A stretch of DNA of 14,773 nucleotides from DIGJ01 sp031553075. Lineage in GTDB: Bacteria > Bacillota > Clostridia > Lachnospirales > Lachnospiraceae. Each line of letters opens with the position of its first letter. The first letter of the stretch is position 1. The stretch covers positions 1 through 14,773 of the forward strand of contig JAVBLX010000225.1 in the NCBI GenBank assembly GCA_031553075.1. The letters run 5' to 3'. The notes below the pieces were generated by a model. That model saw only the letters and a list, made by a program, of their open reading frames with translations, had not been told where the DNA came from and searched no databases. The translations under genes were made by a program, and so were the position numbers. Shown here piece after piece: positions 6,311 through 13,532 of this stretch.

Positions 6311-7093
6311 TTATCGTTTTTTCATTAACAAACCTTTTTGATACTTTATGGCTGCATAGTCTGTAACTTTTTTTAGATAAACTGCATCTGAAAGCCCACC
6401 AATGACCCCAGCAATGGGGATTCCTTGTAAAAACTTCATGTATAATAGCTCTCTTGACATGGTCTGAGCAGTCTTTTGAATCTGCTCTTTTCGAGTTTCA
6501 GTGATGGTCTGTTCACCCGTCAGCAATACATCAATTTCCTGATTTAGCAATGTCCATTCTTCCCCTTGCTCCATGGCTGCCTGTATTAACTTCAGGATAA
6601 AAATCTTTTCCTCTTCCGTATCATAGCCATAGCCAAAGCTCATAGCCACTTCATATACGCTTTTTAGTAAAAGCCCCGTAAATAGCGGAATATCTGGAAT
6701 CCCCACACCAAGAACCCCCAATCCAATTCCTTCGACGCCAGATACCAGCAGGTTCTTCATGTTGGCAGTTCCCGCCTGACGTGAAAAGGCTCTTACACTT
6801 TTTCGGTCCTGCTTCAAATCTGCGGCAAACTCATTTACCTTGTAGTCCTGCTCTGCCTGGCTTTTGGAATATGTCTTTTCAATTACCACAGTCCCTTTTT
6901 CAAAAACCACCTCAAAGGCTTTGTAAAAGGCCAAGTCCAATTTTTCCTTAAGAGCCATGGGAACTACCTTTTCCAGCTTCTCGTTTATAAATGAAGTCTT
7001 AACCGCCATCTGTTTCTTTCCAAACTGCTCTTCTTTCTGTATCAGGAGTCTCCATTCCCGTTCCCATGCAGGTTCTCTTTTCCCTAGCACCAC
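6311..7093 (-). CDS. EcsC-family protein
   Basis: A 260-aa protein of the EcsC family, recognised from the glycine-rich amphipathic segment SGVEGIGLGVLGVGIPDIPLF (about 118-138), the following LLLKSVYEVAMSFGYGYDTEEEK, and the C-terminal GIPIAGVIGGLSDAVYLKKVTDYA (about 224-247). The N-terminal third is charged and helical. There is no signal peptide; the glycine/proline-rich segments may touch the membrane. In Bacillus subtilis ecsC lies beside the EcsAB transporter, but its biochemical role is not established and no ecsAB is seen here. The start is GTG at 7091-7093, chosen because GGAGGG lies seven bases upstream. The gene follows a pair of palindromic operators and probably forms a unit with the small gene downstream. 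Confidence 0.85.
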   Translation of the reverse strand: MVLGKREPAWEREWRLLIQKEEQFGKKQMAVKTSFINEKLEKVVPMALKEKLDLAFYKAFEVVFEKGTVVIEKTYSKSQAEQDYKVNEFAADLKQDRKSVRAFSRQAGTANMKNLLVSGVEGIGLGVLGVGIPDIPLFTGLLLKSVYEVAMSFGYGYDTEEEKIFILKLIQAAMEQGEEWTLLNQEIDVLLTGEQTITETRKEQIQKTAQTMSRELLYMKFLQGIPIAGVIGGLSDAVYLKKVTDYAAIKYQKGLLMKKR

Positions 7094-7124
7094 CTTATAT
7101 CCCTCCGTTCTCCATGTTGCTCTT

Positions 7125-7153
7125 ACAATAAGTATATTCCCAACACTTGTGAA
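7125..7153 (-). promoter_or_regulatory. Candidate promoter of the EcsC-family gene
   Basis: Leftward TTCACA (7148-7153, five of six matches to the -35 consensus) and TATTGT (7125-7130, four of six) are 17 bp apart and about 32 bases upstream of the GTG start. The upstream palindromic repeats abut the -35 box, as an operator would. Confidence 0.45.
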
Positions 7154-7214
7154 AATATTTAAAATCGAATATTAAATTTTTCCCCCATAAATATTTAAAG
7201 TTGAGTATTAAATT
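7153..7214. promoter_or_regulatory. Two tandem palindromic operators
   Basis: Two 26-bp near-identical copies (7153-7178 and 7189-7214), three mismatches, start to start 36 bp. Each contains an inverted repeat ATTTAA-N9-TTAAAT; in the first copy eight of ten base pairs of the 21-bp core are symmetric. Position just upstream of the EcsC-gene promoter suggests binding sites of a dimeric regulator, type unknown. Confidence 0.6.
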
Positions 7215-7235
7215 ATCTCCATAACTTTTTATAAG

Positions 7236-7264
7236 AAATGAGAGGATCAACGACCCTCTCATTT
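7236..7264. terminator. Stem-loop downstream of the chemotaxis receptor gene
   Basis: AAATGAGAGG (7236-7245) and CCTCTCATTT (7255-7264) form a 10-bp stem with a nine-base loop, about 65 bp after the receptor gene's stop. The T-tract on the leftward strand is poor, so terminator strength is uncertain. Confidence 0.55.
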
Positions 7265-7329
7265 AGGTTATAACTTTATTATATTGAAAAATCAGATAAA
7301 ATCAATGGTTTCTTCCTTCACTAAATTAA

Positions 7330-9162
7330 TTAAATCTTAAATTCTGAAACCAGCGAACGTAAATCTGCTACCTGCTCTGAAATCTTCTTGGATGCTGCAG
7401 ACACTTCTTCCAGATTTACAGCCTGCTCTGACACATTGGAGGAAATCACATTCATCTCGTTTACATTGTCACCGATGGTCTTATTAATGCTCTCTACGTT
7501 GCTGCTTACCTTCACGGTAATTTTAGAAAGTGCCTGTAAGTCTTCCATCATACTGCGGATATCTTCGTCTACGACCTTGGTTCCTACTTTAATTTCTGAG
7601 AAGCGATTCTGAGTGCTGTTGGCAAGCTCGTTTCCTTTGGTCATCTGATCCATGCCTTCTTCCATTTTCTTAGACATATGAACCGCATAATCCTGTACCC
7701 GCTTGATAATATTTCCAATCTGCTTTGCTGACTGGGAGGAATTCTCTGCCAGATTACGAATTTCCGTTGCTACAACTGCAAAACCTCTTCCTGCTTCACC
7801 AGCTCTTGCGGCTTCAATGGAAGCATTTAAGGATAACAGATTGGTCTGGGAGGCAATCTCGGTAATGGAATTAAGAATATGATTCATCTCATTGGCACTG
7901 ATGCTTAATTCTCCAGCAATTCCGGCCACTTCGTTCATAACCACATTCAGCCCTTCCAGCTGACTCATATAGATACTCATGGCATCGTTACCGCTGATGG
8001 CATTTTGAAGAGAGGTATCTGCATTGTTGGAAATTCGCTGGATTTTCTCATTGATGCTTTCTGATATCTGCATCAAATCTTCAAGCTCCCGTTCAATGTG
8101 ATTGGACTCATCCTGCTCAATAATAATCCGCTCTGAAATTCCTTCAACAGAGCGAGTAATTGCAGCACTTCCGCTGGCATTTTCATCCGCACTAACTGTA
8201 ACCGTTTCAATCGCATCACCAACTTCAATACTTAAGCAGTGTACCTGTGAGATAATACTTTTCAGGTTAGCGCTCATGACATTAAAAGCAACTGCCAAAT
8301 CCTTCAACTCGTCCTTTGTATTCAAAACAATCTCTTCTCCAGTCAGATCGCCGTCTGCCATAATGGCAATATTGTTCTTCAGCAGTCCAATTGGTTTTAT
8401 AATGGTGCGTCTTATTATCACCATGGTCATTGCAATTACTATGATAATAACGGCAGAAACGATGAAAATTGCAGCCATAATCAGCTTTTGGAAGCTCCTG
8501 CTTATCTTGTCTTCCAGCTGGTTGCTTCGATCCAACTCCAACTGCATCAGAGACGTTGCATAAGACTTGATAAATCCTGCTTCTGCTTGCATCTTTTGTG
8601 CATATTCACCGCCCGCAGAAGTATAGTTATCTCCACAAACTTTGACCAGTTGCTCAAAGTTGCTCACATAATTGGTTACATACTGGTCAACGGAATCTAA
8701 CATGGTTTGGTTCTGCTTATAAATTGGGTCACTTCCGATATTTTCCCGGATGCTTTCTACGTATGGTTTAAGTTGTTCCACAACCTCCACCTCTCCTGAG
8801 TCCGCTATATTACCACCAAAAGCACACATATTTCCCACTGTTTTTGGCTGCTTTTCCGTTTTACCTGTTATATAATTAATCTTTACAAGATTGTCCAAAA
8901 TCTGTACGTACTGGTTGTTATAATCATAGCTTTGTTTGACAAAAAAGATTAATAGAAACAATAGGACAGCAATGATAAATCCAATTAAAAAAGTAATTCT
9001 CTTGCCGATACTGGCTGAAAATAAACTTTTTGCCAAACTGGCTGGAATTGACTTCTTAGGTACTTCAACTGAATTTGACTTCTTGGGAAAACCAGCTAAA
9101 ATTGACTTCTTCGGCAAACTGGACTTCTTCGGCAAATTAACTGAAAATAAATTCTTTCGCAT
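7330..9162 (-). CDS. Methyl-accepting chemotaxis protein with repeat-rich N-terminus
   Basis: A 610-aa chemotaxis transducer. Helix 1 is about 55-75, the extracellular sensor domain about 76-225, helix 2 about 226-250, HAMP about 252-304, and the signalling domain about 310-610 with the conserved hairpin tip TNLLSLNASIEAARAGEAGR (440-459). The sensor region is mostly helical, resembling four-helix-bundle types, with two cysteines (113 and 176); its ligand is unknown. The odd part is the first 50 residues: PKKS occurs at 11-14, 17-20, 26-29 and 35-38, with related ends LAKS and IGKR, a basic cytoplasmic tail that ordinary receptors lack. GAGG at 9170-9173 supports the ATG at 9162. The gene follows the sugar transporter in the same direction, separated by a hairpin; a sugar-related role is a guess from position. 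Confidence 0.94.
   Translation of the reverse strand: MRKNLFSVNLPKKSSLPKKSILAGFPKKSNSVEVPKKSIPASLAKSLFSASIGKRITFLIGFIIAVLLFLLIFFVKQSYDYNNQYVQILDNLVKINYITGKTEKQPKTVGNMCAFGGNIADSGEVEVVEQLKPYVESIRENIGSDPIYKQNQTMLDSVDQYVTNYVSNFEQLVKVCGDNYTSAGGEYAQKMQAEAGFIKSYATSLMQLELDRSNQLEDKISRSFQKLIMAAIFIVSAVIIIVIAMTMVIIRRTIIKPIGLLKNNIAIMADGDLTGEEIVLNTKDELKDLAVAFNVMSANLKSIISQVHCLSIEVGDAIETVTVSADENASGSAAITRSVEGISERIIIEQDESNHIERELEDLMQISESINEKIQRISNNADTSLQNAISGNDAMSIYMSQLEGLNVVMNEVAGIAGELSISANEMNHILNSITEIASQTNLLSLNASIEAARAGEAGRGFAVVATEIRNLAENSSQSAKQIGNIIKRVQDYAVHMSKKMEEGMDQMTKGNELANSTQNRFSEIKVGTKVVDEDIRSMMEDLQALSKITVKVSSNVESINKTIGDNVNEMNVISSNVSEQAVNLEEVSAASKKISEQVADLRSLVSEFKI
9022..9153 (-). repeat. Degenerate 9-codon repeats at the 5' end of the receptor gene
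   Basis: GACTTCTT recurs at 9050, 9077, 9104 and 9122, spaced 27, 27 and 18 bp, multiples of nine, keeping the reading frame. The flanks also match each other: LFSVNLPKK at the start and LFSASIGKR at the end of the array are diverged copies. The array encodes PKKS-containing units of six to ten residues and looks like in-frame duplication. Confidence 0.6.
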
Positions 9163-9213
9163 ACTCGCACCTCATTTCTTCTGATTGAAAAGTTATACGG
9201 TCAATAAGGCTAT

Positions 9214-9249
9214 AAGACGATTACTAATCCCCTCATTAGCAATCGTCTT
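9214..9249 (-). terminator. Stem-loop after the sugar permease gene
   Basis: A 15-bp stem (9214-9228 with 9235-9249), with one G-U type position and a six-base loop, lies 14 bp after the permease stop codon. The T-tract is weak on both strands, but position suggests the end of the sugar-transport operon. Confidence 0.65.
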
Positions 9250-9263
9250 TCCTCTTATCTATA

Positions 9264-10433
9264 TTATATCTTTTTTCTCTTAGATATCAAGTCAAATGTT
9301 ACAGCTCCTAATAAAACAATTCCCTTTACAACCTTTTGCACGTCAGTCGTCCATCCAATGAGGGACATACCGTTGTTTAAGATACCCATGATGAACGCTC
9401 CGATAACGGCTCCAACGATGGTTCCCACACCACCCGCTGCAGCTGCTCCACCAATGTAGCAGGAAGCAATCGCATCTAACTCGAAGCCATCTCCAGCCTT
9501 TGGTGTTGCGGAAGCATTTCTGGCAGATAATACGATTCCAGCTACGCCGGCCAGCATTCCCATATTTACATATACCCAGAAGAATACTTTCTTCGTATTG
9601 ATACCGGAAAGTCTTGCTGCTTTTGCATTTCCTCCCAGTGCATATACTTGACGTCCGGCTACGGTCTTACTTGTAACAAAGTGATAGATTACTACCAGCA
9701 CCAGCATAATGATAAGAACGATTGGAATACCGTTATATTTTGCCAGTTTGGTAAAGAAGAACCATACAATTCCCAGGATAATCGCATTTTTAAGTGCCAT
9801 CTGCCATAAAGGTTCGATTGTAAAGTTATATTTTTTCTTGGTGGTTCTGTTTTTCATTTCAAAGAAAATAAGTAAAACAGTTGCAATTAAAGCAGCAAAG
9901 ATACACATCAAATCCAGCGTTCCCGCTCCGAAAGGCACCTTAATGGTTGGTAAAAATCCAGCACCTACTTTTACATAATCCTCTGGCAATGGGCCTTTGG
10001 TCTGTGCCTTTAAAATGGTATAGGTAAGTCCACGGCCCATTAACATGGTTGCCAGTGTAACAACGAAAGGTGGTATTCCTAAAAACGCAATGAAAAATCC
10101 GGTGAAAACACCTGTTAATGCACCAATCGCCAGCGCTGCCAGGAAAGCAACCCAGATTGGCATCCCCATATCCACTACTATAATCGCCGCACAAGCACCG
10201 CATAATGCAACAACAGATCCAACACCAAGGTCAATGTTACCAGTTAAGATACAAAGCAACATACCCGTTGCCAAGATAACAACGTAACCATTCTGCATAA
10301 TCAGGTTGTTAATGTTAACCGGGGTTGCATTTGCCCCCTTGGACAGAACATAAAATATTAAAAAGATTGCAATTAAAGCAACAAACATACCATATTGCTT
10401 CAAATCAATATTCATTTTACTCTTTGTCTTCAT
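9264..10433 (-). CDS. gguB: Multiple-monosaccharide ABC transporter permease (GguB/MmsB type)
   Basis: A 389-aa inner-membrane permease of the ribose/galactose/ChvE transport class, with about ten hydrophobic segments. Typical motifs are ILATGMLLCILTGNIDLGVG near 55-74, FVVTLATMLMGRGLTY, the loop SKTVAGRQVYALGGNAKAARLSG that contacts the ATPase, and FELDAIASCYIGGAAAAGGVG. Length and the two hydrophilic inserts (around 190-210) fit GguB/MmsB better than the shorter RbsC or MglC. AAGGAG lies a few bases before the ATG. It is the last gene of chvE-gguA-gguB, 33 bp after the ATPase gene, and forms the channel for aldose uptake. Confidence 0.9.
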   Translation of the reverse strand: MKTKSKMNIDLKQYGMFVALIAIFLIFYVLSKGANATPVNINNLIMQNGYVVILATGMLLCILTGNIDLGVGSVVALCGACAAIIVVDMGMPIWVAFLAALAIGALTGVFTGFFIAFLGIPPFVVTLATMLMGRGLTYTILKAQTKGPLPEDYVKVGAGFLPTIKVPFGAGTLDLMCIFAALIATVLLIFFEMKNRTTKKKYNFTIEPLWQMALKNAIILGIVWFFFTKLAKYNGIPIVLIIMLVLVVIYHFVTSKTVAGRQVYALGGNAKAARLSGINTKKVFFWVYVNMGMLAGVAGIVLSARNASATPKAGDGFELDAIASCYIGGAAAAGGVGTIVGAVIGAFIMGILNNGMSLIGWTTDVQKVVKGIVLLGAVTFDLISKRKKI

Positions 10434-10466
10434 ATTAAGCTCCTTATCTGCGCGCTCCTGCGCATA

Positions 10467-12017
10467 CTATCGTCTATTATGAGCCATAATGCAGCCCATG
10501 ATTTTTTCCTGTGACACTTCTTCTTTGTTAAGCTCTCCTGCAATTTCTCCTTCGTTAATAACATAAATCCGGTCACAGGTTCCAATTAATTCCGGCATTT
10601 CGGAGGAAATTACGATAATTGCTTTTCCAGCCTTTGCCATATCATTAATCGCGCAATAAATCTCATACTTTGCTCCTACATCAATACCTCTGGTTGGCTC
10701 ATCCAGGATTAATACATCTGGCTGGGTCAGCATCCATTTGGAAAGAACCACCTTTTGTTGATTTCCACCTGACAGGGAACCTACCGGTTGATTAATGGAG
10801 TTTGCTTTTATATTAATCAATTTCTTATATTCTTCTGCTTTTACAATTTCTTCGTTTTTATCAACAACACCTTTTTTGGAAAAGAACTCTCGCATGGCTG
10901 CCATGGTCATGTTATGCTTTAAATCATCAATCAATACCAGACCATAGGTCTTTCTGTCTTCCGATGTATATGCAATCTTGTTCTTAATGGCATCCTTCAC
11001 GTTTTTAATATGTACCGTTCGTCCATGCATTTTGATTGTGCCAGAAATCTTTTGGCCATACTCCCTGCCAAAAATACTCATGGCCAGCTCCGTCCGGCCG
11101 GCGCCCATCAGTCCGGCAAAGCCAACTACTTCACCCGCACGCACCTTGAACGAAACATCACTGATCATCTTACGATCGGCATCATCTGGGTGATAAACAT
11201 TCCAGCCTTCAACCTCCATAATCATATCACCGATTTTACATTCTTTTTGATTCCGCTCTGGGTATCGATTGGTCAGCTCACGTCCAACCATGCCCTTGAT
11301 AATCCGGTCTTCAGAGAAGTCTTCCACTCCCTTTACCAAAGTCTCAATGGCTTTACCATCACGGATAATAGTAATGGCATCTGCTACATAACTGATTTCA
11401 TTTAATTTATGTGAAATAATGATACAGGTAATTCCCTGTTCCTTAAGCTCCAGCATAATATCCAGAAGCTTTTTACTTTCTTCGTCATTAAGAGCTGCTG
11501 TCGGTTCATCCAAAATCAGCAGTTCTACCTTCTTTGCCATAGCTCTGGCAATTTCGATTAACTGTTGTTTTCCAACTCCCAAAGAATTTACAGGAGCATT
11601 CACATCTTCATTTTCAAGTCCAACTTTTGACAACATTTCTTTTGCTTTGCTTCTTGTTTCCGTCCAGTTAATGACACCTTTCATGGACTTCTGCTCGTTA
11701 CCGATAAACACGTTTTCTGCAACAGACAGGAAGGGACTTAAAGCCAATTCCTGATGGATAATAACAATTCCTTTTCCCTCACTGTCTTTAATCTTATGGA
11801 ACTGACCGACTTCTCCATTGTATATAATGTCGCCGGAATATTCACCATAAGGATACACGCCAGAAAGGACATTCATAAGAGTGGACTTCCCCGCTCCGTT
11901 CTCTCCGCAAAGAGCATGAATTTCTCCCCGCTTTACCTTAAAAGAAACGTCATCCAACGCTTTTACACCAGAGAATTCCTTGGTAATGTGGTTCATTTCC
12001 AGAATAATGTCTGACAT
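10467..12017 (-). CDS. gguA: Multiple-monosaccharide ABC transporter ATPase (GguA/MmsA type)
   Basis: A 516-aa double ATPase that energises sugar uptake. The N-terminal domain has Walker A GENGAGKST (38-46), Q-loop in IIHQELAL, signature LGVGKQQLIEIARAM, Walker B ELLILDEPTAALN and the switch His in IISHKLNEI. The C-terminal domain has GLMGAGRTEL in place of Walker A (near 300), signature LSGGNQQKVVLSKW and Walker B VLILDEPTRGID. The changed second Walker A and the missing switch His (ISSEMPEL) are normal for RbsA/MglA-type proteins, so one composite site is catalytic. GGAG lies upstream of the ATG. It follows chvE with a strong hairpin between them and precedes the permease gene. Confidence 0.95.
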   Translation of the reverse strand: MSDIILEMNHITKEFSGVKALDDVSFKVKRGEIHALCGENGAGKSTLMNVLSGVYPYGEYSGDIIYNGEVGQFHKIKDSEGKGIVIIHQELALSPFLSVAENVFIGNEQKSMKGVINWTETRSKAKEMLSKVGLENEDVNAPVNSLGVGKQQLIEIARAMAKKVELLILDEPTAALNDEESKKLLDIMLELKEQGITCIIISHKLNEISYVADAITIIRDGKAIETLVKGVEDFSEDRIIKGMVGRELTNRYPERNQKECKIGDMIMEVEGWNVYHPDDADRKMISDVSFKVRAGEVVGFAGLMGAGRTELAMSIFGREYGQKISGTIKMHGRTVHIKNVKDAIKNKIAYTSEDRKTYGLVLIDDLKHNMTMAAMREFFSKKGVVDKNEEIVKAEEYKKLINIKANSINQPVGSLSGGNQQKVVLSKWMLTQPDVLILDEPTRGIDVGAKYEIYCAINDMAKAGKAIIVISSEMPELIGTCDRIYVINEGEIAGELNKEEVSQEKIMGCIMAHNRR

Positions 12018-12072
12018 TTACTCTCATCTCCTTTTTTCTTCTTCCTTGATTTACAAGGAATCCATACATTCA

Positions 12073-12102
12073 AAGGGACGGCGACCGAGTCGCCGCCCCC
12101 TT
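12073..12102 (-). other. GC-rich stem-loop between chvE and gguA
   Basis: Near-perfect inverted repeat with a GCGAC/GTCGC core around a three-base loop, extended by GGG/CCC with a single mismatch. There is no convincing T-tract leftward. Such hairpins after a binding-protein gene commonly protect the upstream mRNA and lower expression of ATPase and permease. Confidence 0.65.
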
Positions 12103-12170
12103 AAATTTTTATTAGTCAAGTGCGTAACTTAGAACTTCTGAGACACTGTGCTTTGGTATCTTTCACACTT

Positions 12171-13343
12171 TTATAGACCAATGTCTGCTGCTGAATAAAC
12201 GCCACCGTCTACAATTACTTCTTTGAGGTTATCCTTATCAACTGCAACTGGAACACACAGATAAGAAGGAACGGTTAATACGTTATTATTGTACTGTGTT
12301 GTGTCATTGATTTCTGGTTCGGAACCTTCTAACACAGCCTGAACCATGGTAACACATTTCTGAGCAAGAATCTTGGTATCTTTACAGATAGACATAGTCT
12401 GATGTCCGGATAAGATATTCTTACAAGCCATAGTCTCAGCATCCTGAGCGGTGATTAATGGCCATTTTTCGCCAACCTTGTATCCAGCACCTTCAACTGC
12501 GGAACGAACACCATAAGCTAATCCATCATAAGCAGTAATTGCAATGTCTAAAGTCTTGTCTGCATAGTTAGCAGTTAAAATGTTTTCACATCTCTGCTGA
12601 GCAGCTTCCTGAGACCAACGAAGAGTGTTATTGCTCTGGAAATCAATCTGTCCTGACTGGCATACTAAAACACCGCTGTCAATGTATTTCTGAATTACTT
12701 CCATAATTCCATCATATACGAAATATGCATTATTATCATCTGGTGAACCCATGAATAATTCTACGTTATAGGTCTTTCCCTGAGCTGCTGCATTTGCAAG
12801 ATCCATTTTTTCTTCTACATACTGAGCCATTAAGGTTCCAACTGCTTTGTTGTCAAAGGTTGCATAGTAGGAAACAGCGTCGGTATCCATTAACAAACGG
12901 TCATATGCGATTACTGGGATTCCAGCTGCTTTTGCCTGAGCAAGAGCATTTACTAAAGCGGCAGAGTCTACAGCTGCTACTACGAGACAATCTACACCTT
13001 TTGCTACCAGGTTTTCAATCTGGGAAACCTGTGCCTGAACATCATCTTCTGCATACTGTAAATCTACTGTATATCCTAATGCTTCCAACTGTGCTTTCAT
13101 GTTAGCACCGTCGTTAATCCATCTTTCAGATGACTGGGTAGGCATTGCTACACCAACGGTCTTGCCACTGCCGGTTTCTGCTGGTGTTTCTGCTGCTGGT
13201 GTTTCCGCTGCTGGTGTTTCTGCTGCCGGTGTTTCTGCTGCTGGTGTTTCTGATGTAGTTGGAGCTGCACTATTTCCACAGCCTACAGCCAGAGTTGCTA
13301 CCATTGCTACGCTAAGTAACAGACTAAGTACTTTTCTTTTCAT
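12171..13343 (-). CDS. chvE: Sugar-binding lipoprotein, ChvE type
   Basis: A 390-aa substrate-binding lipoprotein for aldoses. The signal peptide ends in the lipobox AVGC with Cys22 as lipid anchor. Residues 28-57 are a linker of repeated AAETP units, then a periplasmic-binding-protein fold (about 61-390). ChvE-like segments are ERWINDGANM, DLQYAEDDVQAQVSQIENL, VIAYDRLL, YYATFDNKAVG, GSPDDNNAYFVYDG, TLRW, AYDGLAYG, TAQDAE, and the C-terminal VPSYLCVPVAVDKDNLKEV. Agrobacterium ChvE binds galactose, glucose, arabinose, xylose and others; the exact substrate here is unknown. GGAGG eight or nine bases before the ATG supports the start. It is first in the operon with gguA and gguB; upstream are a TATAAT box and a 5' leader hairpin. 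Confidence 0.93.
   Translation of the reverse strand: MKRKVLSLLLSVAMVATLAVGCGNSAAPTTSETPAAETPAAETPAAETPAAETPAETGSGKTVGVAMPTQSSERWINDGANMKAQLEALGYTVDLQYAEDDVQAQVSQIENLVAKGVDCLVVAAVDSAALVNALAQAKAAGIPVIAYDRLLMDTDAVSYYATFDNKAVGTLMAQYVEEKMDLANAAAQGKTYNVELFMGSPDDNNAYFVYDGIMEVIQKYIDSGVLVCQSGQIDFQSNNTLRWSQEAAQQRCENILTANYADKTLDIAITAYDGLAYGVRSAVEGAGYKVGEKWPLITAQDAETMACKNILSGHQTMSICKDTKILAQKCVTMVQAVLEGSEPEINDTTQYNNNVLTVPSYLCVPVAVDKDNLKEVIVDGGVYSAADIGL
13183..13251 (-). repeat. 15-bp tandem repeat encoding the AAETP linker
   Basis: About 4.6 copies of a 15-bp unit (ggtgtttctgctgct on the given strand) with only single third-position changes, plus a partial copy just to its left. It encodes the flexible linker between the lipid anchor and the binding domain. 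Copy number is likely to vary between strains by slippage, always in frame. Confidence 0.9.
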
Positions 13344-13370
13344 AAAAAAATCCTCCTCTAAAAATTAATC

Positions 13371-13388
13371 GAAGCCTTTTTTGGCTTC
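13371..13388 (-). promoter_or_regulatory. Leader hairpin upstream of chvE
   Basis: GAAGCC and GGCTTC flank six T, giving AGAAGCC-AAAAAA-GGCTTC in the leftward transcript, followed by a T-rich stretch and then the GGAGG of chvE. It could be a weak attenuator or a 5' stabiliser. No known riboswitch is recognised in the short leader. Confidence 0.4.
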
Positions 13389-13408
13389 TTTTGATGATTA
13401 CATTGGTA

Positions 13409-13414
13409 ATTATA
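13409..13414 (-). promoter_or_regulatory. Candidate -10 box of the chvE operon
   Basis: A perfect TATAAT read leftward, about 66 bases upstream of the chvE start and about 20 bases before the leader hairpin. No good -35 hexamer is seen 16-18 bp upstream, so the promoter may need an activator. No convincing catabolite-repression site was found. Confidence 0.45.
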
Positions 13415-13479
13415 TTCGTTCTTTAAGACAAATTACATATAAAATTCTTCTTTCCACCATGAAAATTATTCAAATTAAC

Positions 13480-13521
13480 AAAAGAGTGCCCATTTTTTTC
13501 CTGATTCATCGGCACTCTTTT
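13480..13521 (-). terminator. Terminator after the MglB-like gene
   Basis: AAAAGAGTGCC (13480-13490) and GGCACTCTTTT (13511-13521) form an 11-bp stem with a 20-base loop. It lies 11 bases after the stop codon of the leftward MglB-like gene, and the transcript ends in TTTTG. It separates that gene from the chvE operon. Confidence 0.75.
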
Positions 13522-13532
13522 CTATATTCGCT

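Noticed and set aside
9185..9215. GACCGTATAA upstream of the chemotaxis receptor as a flagellar sigma factor -10 box
   Set aside because: There is no TAAA at the needed spacing upstream, and the match to GCCGATAA is imperfect.
11088..11120. Degenerate second Walker A (GLMGAGRTEL) in gguA as sign of a damaged gene
   Set aside because: This substitution is normal in the C-terminal domain of RbsA/MglA-type double ATPases.
10978..12014. Several open frames on the given strand opposite gguA
   Set aside because: They lie antisense to a gene with complete ABC motifs, have no supporting ribosome binding sites and have no recognisable features.
13099..13368. Open frame on the given strand with repeated SAAGV units
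   Set aside because: It is the antisense reading of the AAETP linker repeat of chvE and has no independent support.
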